Assembly: GCA_030847615.1 (NCBI GenBank)
Contig: JAUMIR010000002.1
Coordinates: 112,786,309 to 112,850,308, forward strand
DNA length: 64,000 bases
Direction: 5' to 3'
DNA from: Gambelia wislizenii
Taxonomy: Eukaryota > Chordata > Lepidosauria > Squamata > Crotaphytidae
Shown in pieces: positions 55,961 through 64,000 of the stretch. Position numbers and translations under genes: made by a program. The notes under the pieces were generated by a model. That model was given only the letters and a program-made list of their open reading frames with translations. It had not been told where the DNA came from and ran no database searches. Numbering within the stretch: the stretch's first letter is position 1; each line of letters starts with the position of its first letter.

Positions 55961-56590
55961 TCATAGAATCATAGAGCTGGAAGAGACCTCAAGGGCCATC
56001 CAGTCCAACCCCCTGCCATGCAGGAATACACAATCAAATCATTCCCAACAGGTGGCCATCCAGCCTCTGTTTAAAAACCTCCAAAGAAGGAGACTCCACC
56101 ACACTCCCAGGCAGTGTATTCCACTTCCAAACAACTCTTACTGTCAGGAGGTTCTTCCTAACATTTAGGTGGAATCTCTTTTCCTGTAGATTGAACCCAC
56201 TGCTCCATGTCCTAGTCTCTGGAGCAGCAGAAAACAAGCTTGCTCCATCCTCAGTATGACATCCCTTCAAATATTTAAACATGGCTCTCATGTCTCCTCT
56301 CAACCTTCTCTTCTCCAGGCTAAACATACCCAGCTCCCTAAGCCGCTCCTCATAGGCTATGGCTTCCTGACCTCCCACCATCCTTCCCAGTATCCATCTC
56401 GAATTGTGGTGCCCAGAACTGGACACAGTATTCCAGGTGAGGTCTGACCAAAGCAGAATGGAGTGGTACTATTACTTCCCTTGATCTAGATACTATACTT
56501 CTATTAATGCAGCCTAGAATCGCATTGGCTTTTTTTGTTGCTAACTCATGTTCAGTGTGTAGTCCACTCTTTCCTTTCTTTGAGGAAATC
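55961..56590 (-). mobile_element. CR1 LINE 3' fragment
   Basis: Ends with the TCATAGAATCATAGAGCTGG terminus at 55961 and carries the ORF2 C-terminus upstream. The 5' truncation and the adjacent sequence (CTTTCTTTGAGGAAATCTA) are identical in position to those of the copy at 7626-8290. Confidence 0.88.
56034..56426 (-). pseudogene. CR1 ORF2 C-terminal fragment (130 codons)
   Basis: Has LRELGMFSLEKRRLRGDMRA, RTWSSGFNLQEKRFHLN, VVWKWNTLPGSVVES and SLEVFKQRLDGHLL, the natural C-terminal end of CR1 ORF2. RT and endonuclease domains are missing. A gap of about 35 bp relative to the copy at 7.8 kb lies near residue 20, where the QRRATRM block is lost. Confidence 0.82.
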
Positions 56591-56658
56591 TATACGATTA
56601 TGTTAATTGCTAATAAACAAAAAATGCCTATAATATATTGGTGGCAAATTATGTAATA

Positions 56659-56908
56659 TAGTATCCCCCCTTATCCACTGTGGATTGGTTCGGGGTGAGC
56701 ATGGATACTGAAAACCATGGATAATAGTGAACACCATTGAAAATAATGGGACTACTGGTTTAAAATACCATAGAGTTGCTTTGGAGGACCTAGAAAATAG
56801 CTAGAGATGACACATTTTTAGGAAGATTCTATGGGAGTTGTGCTGTTTTGTGTCCCATGGATAATTGAATCAGTGGATAATAAATCAGTAGAGACAGGGG
56901 CCCTACTG
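56659..56908. mobile_element. pogo/Tigger-type MITE
   Basis: Ends TAGTATCCCCCCTTATCCAC and AGACAGGGGCCCTACTG, with TA on both sides (56657-56658 and 56909-56910). Interior CCATGGATAATAGTGAACAC and CATAGAGTTGCTTTGGAGGA match 8355-8590. Confidence 0.75.
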
Positions 56909-57031
56909 TAATCTGAACATCCTGTACTGTGAATAGGTTAGGTTACATTGATCTGAGATAAACCTATGGGCCCCAGAAAATAAAGCATTGCAGGGGGCCC
57001 AAAAATCCCTTAAACTGGCCCTGTGTGTACA

Positions 57032-57864
57032 AATGCACACATACTCCATTCCATGCATAGACATTCCATGTCTCACTTTAGTCTCAGAGCTGAGTCTTAC
57101 AAAGGTTTTATCCCAAATCAAATTACTTTGGAGCTAGGTACTGTGTGGAGACATCCGGACATGCTCTTAGTGAAAGTGAAAACCAGCCATTCATGTCCTC
57201 AAGAATTTCCATGATGCTGCTAAGGGAGAATAAACCACTTCACATTCAATATGTAGCACTTAGAGAAAAATGGATGTGAGAGCTATATTAATCCCACAAA
57301 GGTTGCAACATCCTACATGCCCTTTGTTACTCTGAGAATGCATTAAAATGCACTCCTCTTAATTGGGAAATATTGTTTGTTAATTAATCAACAATGCATG
57401 TACCAAATGGAAGGGATTACATTCTGTTCATAATAGGAGGCCATGAAACAAGCCCCTCATTCTTTGTTTGAATATCACAAAAAAATAATTACACATAGCC
57501 TTTTGCATCTACATCATAAAACTTGTTAGGCTGCCTACTTAATTAAAAACAAGTTCAGCAAAAGAGCAAGTGTTTATTTTAAACCATTTTTCTAAAAATG
57601 AAGATGGAGGTGTCTTTTCTCTGCATCCCAGGAACAGGGTTGGCTGAGGCTGATAGGCTTTTCTAGTTTCAGCAAAAACAATATTGCAGACAAGTGTGCT
57701 GTTCCCAGAGGGCCGAGGATGGCACTGGAACAGGACTGCATGGCTGATCAGTGCCAAGTGTCCCCACCACCACCACCACAGAATGTAGAACCGATTGGGT
57801 GAGCTGCAGAGTGCATAAACTTGTGGGGAAAACCCTTAATGCTGACCCAGGTGGCTAAGGAGAC
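57032..57864. other. unassigned AT-rich DNA
   Basis: No repeat was recognised. Around 57290-57440 the sequence (GTTTGTTAATTAATCAACAA) has homeodomain-type AT-rich words and would be worth testing as a conserved non-coding element, but nothing in the window proves this. A (CCA)n run is at 57762-57780. Confidence 0.35.
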
Positions 57865-57867
57865 ACA

Positions 57868-58464
57868 GGACTTTATCAGATGCACTAAATATACAGTAGT
57901 GTCATTATGATGCCACATAAACGTGAAAGGGGCGCATATCAGATGATGTTGCCCTTTCTTGTTTATGTCCTGGCCAAAACTCATCCTATTATATTGACAG
58001 CTGAAGCAGTCAATTGATTCCCCATGGCGCTTTAGTGCTGGCATTGCCAGTGTATGAAACCTTGCACCATTTAACTCACATGAATGCAGCGTGAATGGCC
58101 AGTCCAGCACAAACACTTTTAGGTGAGATTGTGACATCCAGGTAAGTGACACACTTTTTATGACCCTCCCCAGGTTACTTGGAAGTTTTTAAGTGTGTGT
58201 ATGTACTTTTAAAAACTTTTTCTGTGTTATTTTTTTGTTTTATTTTTTAATTTCCCACGTGATGAAGTCTCACGAGAATCTGTGGGGTTTTGAACAAGGA
58301 AGTGAACAGAGCTTCGTTCCTCTTCATTGCCGTTGCAGCCTTTGCTGGGAGACAAAGGTAAGTGTGGTGAGAGGCGTTCTTTTGCCAGTATAAAAATGGC
58401 TTTAATTATGCCAGCAAAAGGACATTTTTAGAGGCTCGTCATCACACAACCTGTGATAAAGCCC
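57868..58464 (+). mobile_element. GGACTTTATCAGAC-type MITE
   Basis: Left end GGACTTTATCAGATGCAC, right end CTGTGATAAAGCCC, TSD ACA (57865-57867 and 58465-58467). All three palindromes are clear: arms 57916-57933 and 57951-57967 with the loop motif ATCAGATGAT; ATTGACAGCTGAAGCAGTCA at 57992; and CGTTCTTTTGCCAGTATAAA with its partner TTATGCCAGCAAAAGGAC at 58376-58422. Shared blocks GTGACATCCAGGTAAGTGAC and CTTTTTATGACCCTCCCC also occur at 37396-37974. Confidence 0.88.
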
Positions 58465-58469
58465 ACAGG

Positions 58470-59385
58470 TTTGTCTACACAGGCAAAATTTAAAAAGCCA
58501 TACTCACCCCAAACCTGGTTCTGGCAGCCCAGACAATGTACAGCTACTTCTAGGGAGGATCCACAGTTTTTGGCCTTTAACCAGGTTTTGCCTGATGTTT
58601 CCGGGAAACCCCAGAGTGGTTTCGGATTCTGTTGGCATGTGGACAGCTAGATTGGGTCTGATTCAACTGATCCAGCTGTCCACATGGCAAAAGAAGCACC
58701 ATCCCTCTTACCCAGCACAATGCAGGGAAGGTGATGGATCCTCATGGAGCCTTTGCAGCCACTTCCTCACCAGCTGAGGAGCTCCATGGAAGGTCTGCCC
58801 AGTGTGCCAGTGAGGGCACAAATGGGCACCTGAACACGTGATCAACAAAGAGGGGGGCAGTCTACCCTCTCCTCCTTGACTGTACAGCTTCCCTGTTTCT
58901 GCCCTCAACAGAAGTGGTGGTGCACTGGGCAGGCTTTCCACGGAGCAGCTTGGCTGGTGAGGAAGTGGCAGCAGCAGCTCTGATGAGGATTCATCCCCTT
59001 CTTGCACTTCTCAGTGCTTTGTCACTTCTGCTGAGAGCAGAAGTGGGCACCTGTGTGATCAACGAGGAAGGGGTAGAGTGACCCACTCCTTGGTGATCAC
59101 ATGGCACAATGCCCTGATTCAACCTCATCACCAGTGGCAGTGATGGCCAGGCTCTGTAGATAACTGTTTGACCGGCAACAAGGTAGCAGCAGTGGTTGCA
59201 TCAAAGGGGATGGGCCAGCAAAGCCAATGCAGTATTGGCCCTTCAGCCCATCCAGACTACAGTATGGATCTGGAATGGATCTGCACCAGTACATGTAGCC
59301 AGCAGCATCATGTCAATCTAGGGCAGCTCTGAAGCATAATACTCCGGACTGGCTCTGGACTATGGCACCGGTGTAGATGAGACCT
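58470..59385. mobile_element. possible DNA transposon with GGTTTGTCTACAC ends
   Basis: Left end GGTTTGTCTACACAGGC, right end CCGGTGTAGATGAGACC, imperfect inverted repeats of about 15 bp like those at 1962 and 3122. The interior is GC-richer than the flanks. No TSD matched. The 99-codon minus frame at 58708-59007 has no recognised family. Confidence 0.35.
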
Positions 59386-59389
59386 TAGA

Positions 59390-59880
59390 TGTGTTGAAAA
59401 GAACCATATTTTTCTACCACGTTTCAAGCTGAAACTTAAAGAGCAGGAAACCCTAAATGGCTGAGGTCCAGGCTATCTGACAGACTGTATCCCCCCATAT
59501 GAGCCTGCCCAGAGCCCCAAGATCTTCAGAAGCACCCCTTCTTTCAGTCCCACCACCTTCATATGCACAGCTGGTGGGAACACAAGTTAGGGCATTCTCA
59601 GTAGCTTCCCCTAGGCTTTGGAGCTGCCTTCCCAGGCAAGACAAAATGAACCCCTCATAGCTGTCTTTCTATGAGCAGGCAAAGATTTTTTTTTTTCTGA
59701 CAGGTTTGCAGAACTCTCAATTTTTTAAAGAAATGGCTTTCTTTTGTTGTTTTAATATTGTTTTAATTGTAGTATTTTTAATTGCTTTTTATTATTTTCA
59801 ATGATCTGTTTCAAATTATTTTAATATTGTGAAGAGTTTAATTCTATTTTTATATTGTTCTTTTGTGTGTTTCAACTGCA
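59390..59880 (+). mobile_element. L2 LINE 3' fragment
   Basis: A broken plus-strand frame reads a YEPAQSPK-like block, then a TAGGN segment and ALELPSQARQNEP where L2 has GTRERAFS and PRLWNSLP. It is followed by a T-rich 3' UTR with repeated TTTTAAT words. No microsatellite end remains. More diverged than 18331-18895. Confidence 0.6.
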
Positions 59881-59882
59881 GT

Positions 59883-60005
59883 TGGAACCCAATATCCACA
59901 GACCAATATTTCATGGTTTCAGTTATCCACAGGACACAAAAACAGGGGACACGTATCATAGAGTTGCATTGGAAAATGCCTAGAGAGGCATCCTCTTTAG
60001 GCATC
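59883..60005. mobile_element. partial pogo/Tigger-like repeat
   Basis: GCAGTTGGAACCCAATATCC, CATGGTTTCAGTTATCCACA and CATAGAGTTGCATTGGA resemble the interior words of the pogo MITEs at 8355 and 56659. The right TIR is missing. Confidence 0.4.
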
Positions 60006-60029
60006 TTCAAGGTCCTACATTGCAATTTT

Positions 60030-60140
60030 TGTTGTTGTGTCCCTTCAAGTCGTTTCCAGCTTATGGCGACCCTAAGGTGAACCTTTCATTTCTTGGCAAG
60101 ATTTGTTCGGGGGGGGGTTGCCTTTGCCTCCAGTGCAATA
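60030..60140 (-). mobile_element. 3' part of a Sauria-type SINE
   Basis: CCCTTCAAGTCGTTTCCAGC, TTATGGCGACCCTAAGGTGA and GGCAAGATTTGTTC followed by a G run are the complement of the SINE tail. The tRNA-like head is missing. Confidence 0.65.
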
Positions 60141-60144
60141 GACT

Positions 60145-60290
60145 GCCTCAGATTGGAGTCCTCTTTTCTGAAGGCCTTGAAAGAGAGGTTGGGTGGTCAT
60201 CTTTAGAAGTGTTTTAGCTATATATTTCTGCATGTTAGGGAGCTGGATTAGATGGCCCTCGCAGTCCCTTTCAACTCTATTATTCTGTTC
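60145..60290 (+). mobile_element. CR1 3' terminal fragment
   Basis: GGAGTCCTCTTTTCTGAAGG, then GGATTAGATGGCCCTCGCAG, TCCCTTTCAACTCTATTATT and CTGTTCTATG. This is a diverged CR1 end in plus orientation, directly before the GGAGATTATCAGAC element. Confidence 0.65.
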
Positions 60291-60293
60291 TAT

Positions 60294-60898
60294 GGAGATT
60301 ATCAGACAGGAACGAAACAAGCGTTCCTGTCCCACGATCTCCATTCCCACCCCTGTCTCATCCCTGACCTGCCACAATCCCCCTCCCCACCACATTTACC
60401 TTCTCTAATGTCATTCCAGCAGCCCAGGAGTGAATGGAGCTCTAACAGAGCTCCTTTCACTTCCTGGATCAAAATCCCACAGATTCTCACAAGAAGACAT
60501 GAATGTAGGAAATTCAAAAATAAAAATAAAAAATAAAAAAGTGATAGCAAGCACAAAAACATACTTTAAAATGTTAAAGTAATCTGCTGAGGGCCATAAA
60601 AAGTGTGTTACTTACCTGGATGTCCCAGTCTCACCTGGAAGTGTTCTGCCAGGGACCTCCCATTGACACTGGGATCTCACCAGCATAACGGGGCACCTTG
60701 TCACATGCAGGAACATCCGTGACAGGAATGGAATGGGGGGGATCTATTGGCAGCTTCTCCCGTCAATAAAAAGCAGTGCTGGCAGAACAGGAACAGAACA
60801 GCTGCATTACAATGGGGGTGATGTCATCTGATAAGGGAGCCCTTTTGTGATCTCCTGCCGTTCCTGTAATACCACTTTAAACACATCTGATAATCTCC
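60294..60898 (-). mobile_element. GGAGATTATCAGAC-ended MITE
   Basis: Ends GGAGATTATCAGACAGGAAC and CATCTGATAATCTCC, with TAT on both sides (60291-60293 and 60899-60901). It aligns end to end by eye with 30879-31488 (GGAGTGAATGGAGCTCTAAC, GGCCATAAAAAGTGTGTTAC, CTATTGGCAGCTTCTCCCGT, GATGTCATCTGATAAGGGAG). 605 bp, non-coding. Confidence 0.9.
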
Positions 60899-60901
60899 TA
60901 T

Positions 60902-62239
60902 GACAGAATCCCCTTCCAATATGTGTGTGGGTGTGGGTGGGTCAATTCTGTCATTTTAGCTCAGGGAAGAAAAGCATTGGTGATTTCACATAAAGGTAAA
61001 TGGAGGACAGGGCAGGGCAACTGCAGTCCAACAAATGTTATTGCCCTGCATCTCCTATCAACCCTACCCAGCACAGCCAATGGTGAGGGATTATGGCATT
61101 TACAGTACAATAACCTCTTGAGGGCCGTAGCTGCATAATGCTGAGACAGAGGAAGTCTTGAACTTTTGGATAGTCTTTTATCACATTCAGACTGCTTGTG
61201 GGGGCAGGGTGAGGGCTGAAACACTCACCATGAGACATGTGCGCTTTGTGTGATGGAATGTTAAAAGAGCACCAGACAAGATAGCAGTCATATTCTCAAA
61301 AAGAGGAATTGAAATGAAAGCAGCTACACCTGCCAGAGAACACTGATGATCTACAGATCTTCCAGATGCTTGTCTGGATGCTCATCTGCTACGAATCTCT
61401 ACAAGTTCACTTATTTTTAGTGATTGTCAAAAACTTATGTTATTTATTGCTCCCCCACCTCTAACCGAGTCAAACAGAGCCAAAGTACTAAAATTAAAAG
61501 CTATTCAATACCTTCTTTTGCCTACAGGCTGAAAACACAAAGATGCATACGTGACAAATGAATCATGCTTTGTTTAAACTCCCCAACCCCCGTAGTAATT
61601 TTCTTGGTAATCCAAGTTCTGCTATATACAGTTACACCTTCAGTGGTATCATTGCAATATTTTTCTACGGTGCTGCTAAGAATCAGGCAGGGCCCCTTCT
61701 TGTTGTTCACTCTTATTTCTATAATTTGCAGCTAGATCTCCACAGCTTTTTGCAAATTTAGCTTGACCACTGTGATTCTGCTGCCTTCTTGTCTCAGCTT
61801 CATTCTCCCTCCCACTGCACTTGGGGTCTGACAGGAATTTTGGATATTCTTGAAACATGGTACCATTTTCATGCATACAGCTTCCTATAAATAAAGAATT
61901 AAAGCTAGTATCCTATACTAGTATGCACACGTAAACCTTATTCAAGTCAAAGGGATTATTTCAGAGCTGACAAGTGCAGGATTGTATTGTTAAGGCCAGG
62001 TTTTTAAAACAGCCTAGAACGTGTCTTCTATCTTCCATTCTGTCAGTTATCACTGGAAGCTGGTGCCTGTCACGTCAGTCGGGTGTACACTCTGTTTTGG
62101 ATTTTAGTCAGGATATTAAAGGTCATTTAAGTTTTTGGAAGAGCTGAGAAGAATAGAATTATGAGAAGTAAGCCATGCTATGTGTTTGATGTCTGAGCGG
62201 TTTTAAGACCGCAACTCAGTTTTTCTAGCCCTACACTGC
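60902..62239. other. unassigned non-coding DNA
   Basis: No element or exon was recognised. GT-rich text is at 60920. The frames at 60961-61238 (minus) and 61522-61876 (both strands) have no family resemblance. Confidence 0.45.
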
Positions 62240-62462
62240 AGCTAAAGTCATCAGATCATGCCTGATCTTGGAAGCTAAGCAGGGTCAACCCTGGTTTGTA
62301 CTTGGATGGGAGACCACCAATGAATACAAGGTACTGTAGGCTATATTTCAGAAGAAAGAACTGGCAAATCACCTCTGAATTTTCCTTGCCTAAAAAAACA
62401 CTATGAAAAATTCAAGAGGCCTCCATTAGTCAACAGGTGACTTGAAGGCACACACACGTATG
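62240..62462 (+). mobile_element. 5S-rRNA-headed SINE
   Basis: CAGATCATGCCTGATCTTGG, AAGCTAAGCAGGGTCAACCC and TTGTACTTGGATGGGAGACC are close to the 3' half of 5S rRNA. A body with GGTACTGTAGGCTATATTTC and a tail CAACAGGTGACTTGAAGGCA plus (CA)n follow. Full-length-looking copy. Confidence 0.88.
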
Positions 62463-62784
62463 CAGTTTTAGGTCCAAATCACAATGGTATGGATTCAGAT
62501 TTGGGCAGCATCCCCCTCAAAATGCTACAGAGAAGGCTAGAAGACTCTGCTGAAATGGAGTGAGCTGTCATGTGGGGAGAAAGTAGAAGATCCCTGAAAA
62601 TTTGGTGGAGGCACTGCCTGTGAGTGAGTTGCCAGAGACAGATGACCACTGACAAAACGTCCAAATCTCCTGACATCACCTCAAACAAAAAGTGGGTGTG
62701 TGGGTGTACATGCATGCCTGTGCAATCTGTTTGCACATTTAGCTGTTGCTCGTCAGGTGAAGAGAAGGCAAGTGATGCACATGG
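62463..62784. other. unassigned non-coding DNA
   Basis: Nothing was recognised before the CR1 homology begins, which I place at about 62785 but cannot fix precisely. Confidence 0.4.
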
Positions 62785-64000
62785 GACCACTGCTCAGCAA
62801 GAATGGTAAAATGCAAACAGATCACAATGAAAAGACAGAACTGTTCAATACCTGTTTTGCTTCATTTTTCCCCTAAAAGAGGACTGTGTGCTTCCATGCA
62901 TCAACAGAGACCTTGGTAAGGAATCCAGGTTGCAAATTAAGATTGATAAATCAGGAATCACCTAGTTAGCCTAAATTAGGTCAAATCTGCAGGGCCAGTT
63001 GAACTGCATCCCAGAGTACAGTAGGAACTTGCTGACATATTCATAAAACCACTTGCCATCATTTTTGACAAATCTTGAATGGGTGAGGTGCCAAAGGACT
63101 GCAGACAAGCAAATATTGTCAACCTCTTAAAAAACAAAAGAGAAGATCCGGGAAACTACAGGCTGACCTCAATACCAGGAAAATATTAGAACAGATTATA
63201 CAGGAGTTGGTCTTCAAGTATCTTGATGATGATGCAGTAATTAGTAGGAGTCAGCATGGGTTTATCAAGAACAAATCCTGCCAAACTAACCTTATATCTT
63301 GTATTAATTGGGACAGTAGTTTAGTAGATAGTGGGAATGTTATGGATGTCATTTATCTGGATTTAACCAAAGCATCTGATAAGGTCCCCCATCATATTTT
63401 AGTCAGCAAGCTGACTAAATATGGAATAGATGGAAACACTATCAGATGGATCCATAATTGGTTGGAAAACTGTGCTCATAGAGTTGTCAATCAGTGGCTG
63501 TGTTTCAGATTGGAAGGAGGTTTCAAATGGAGTGCCACAGGGTTCTGTCCTGGGACTAATGCTCTTCAGTATTTATATCAATGGTTTAGATGATGGAATT
63601 GAGCGAATCCTTATCACATTTACAAATGATACAAAACTAGGAGGGATACCCAACACATTGGAATTCAAAAGGACTTTGATAAACTAGAAAACTGGGTTGA
63701 AATTAATAAAATGGAATTCAACAGAGACAAATGCAAGATTCTACAATTAGACCACAAAAACCACATTCACACATATAGCATGGGGAACACTTGGCTCAGC
63801 AGTACTACATGTGAAAAGGACCTTGGGATTATTGTTGATGATAAGTTGAACATGAGCCATCAGTGTGATGCTGCAGCAAGGAAGGCAAATGTTATGTTAG
63901 CATGCATTAGTCGATGCCTAGCTTCCAAGCTGAGGGAATTAATAGCCCTCCTATATTCTGTGCTGGTCAGGCCTCATCTGAAGTACTGCATTCAGTTCTG
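62785..64000 (+). mobile_element. CR1 LINE reverse-transcriptase region, runs off the window
   Basis: In plus orientation, from a GAACTGTTCAATACCTGTTTTG block through the RT region to VRPHLKYCIQF-type text at the very end, so the 3' end lies beyond 64000. It is in the opposite orientation to the CR1 copies at 7.6, 46.9 and 56 kb and represents an upstream part of ORF2 that they lack. Confidence 0.88.
63070..64000 (+). pseudogene. CR1 ORF2 reverse transcriptase remnant
   Basis: The frame at 63207-63593 gives SQHGFIKNKSCQTNLIS and YLDLTKASDKVPHHIL (canonical CR1 has KAFDKVPH). A frameshift near 63490 moves the meaning to the frame at 63430-63687, with GVPQGSVLGLMLFSIYINGL and then FTNDTKLGG where the catalytic FADD should be, so two of the four motif residues are changed. 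Stops follow at 63685 and beyond, with further frame changes before VRPHLKYC near 63970. The copy is catalytically dead. Confidence 0.85.

Larger units (their letters stand above)
54513..57023. mobile_element. 2.5-kb hAT-type element, second composite copy
   Basis: Starts CAGGGCCAGTTTAAGCG and ends CTTAAACTGGCCCTG. Flanking 8-mers CGTGAACA (54505-54512) and TGTGTACA (57024-57031) agree at 6 of 8. Its left end (GGGGAGCCTCACAGCCA, CCTCCTGCTGGCC) matches the left end of 6337-8703. It holds the same minus-strand CR1 followed by the same pogo MITE with the same joining text (GGTGGCAAATTATGTAATAT). A minus-strand LINE fragment (55152-55612) is private to this copy. No transposase frame was recognised. 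Confidence 0.75.

Noticed and set aside
1..64000. CRISPR array, operon or bacterial-type gene cluster
   Set aside because: No regularly spaced direct repeats, no ribosome-binding-site-linked long frames; repeats and coding remnants are all vertebrate transposon types.

Overview
The window reads as intergenic or intronic DNA from a squamate reptile, most likely a lizard. The support is the repeat content: CR1 and L2 fragments, a BovB/RTE LINE remnant, tRNA-derived SINEs of Sauria-SINE type, SINEs with a 5S-rRNA-like head, and many short non-autonomous DNA transposons (hAT, pogo/Tigger and an unassigned group). Species cannot be named from this. I found no convincing host protein-coding exon, no intact tRNA or rRNA gene, and no prokaryotic-type feature such as an operon or CRISPR array. 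Nearly all open frames are chance frames or decayed transposon coding sequence.

Layout. 0-6 kb: a very young, CpG-rich foldback element (1980-2310), dispersed short inverted-repeat copies, and a possible LTR-type element on the minus strand (about 4.1-5.1 kb). 6-9 kb: a 2.4-kb hAT-type element (6337-8703) carrying a SINE, a CR1, a pogo MITE and a second hAT MITE. 9-15 kb: sparse, two foldback elements. 15-25 kb: four copies of a DNA-transposon group whose ends read GGACTTTATCAGAC, plus L2, CR1 and SINE pieces. 24-32 kb: a small perfect-TSD relative of the 2.4-kb hAT, L2/SINE nests, two GGAGATTATCAGAC-ended elements and a hAT MITE. 32-38 kb: another foldback element, a truncated LINE and a head-to-head pair of GGACTTTATCAGAC elements. 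39-43 kb: a hAT element and the longest LINE copy, with recognisable reverse transcriptase but in-frame stops and a frameshift. 44.8-45.6 kb: an inverted pair of what look like Penelope-like terminal sequences with a hammerhead-like motif and a 14-bp TSD. 46-54 kb: CR1, a 2 x 248-bp tandem duplication, BovB and LINE remnants in mostly unassigned DNA. 54.5-57 kb: a second 2.5-kb hAT copy with the same nested CR1 and pogo cargo as the copy at 6.3 kb. 57.8-61 kb: further GATTATCAGA-type elements, L2 and SINE pieces. 62.8 kb to the end: a decayed CR1 reverse-transcriptase region that runs off the window.

The most notable content is the GATTATCAGA-type group. At least ten members share related terminal repeats, 3-bp target-site duplications of variable sequence, and up to three conserved internal palindromes, one with an end-like ATCAGATGA motif in its loop. 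Almost perfectly self-complementary ~330-bp foldback elements seem to use the same ends. I cannot place this group in a named superfamily from sequence alone.
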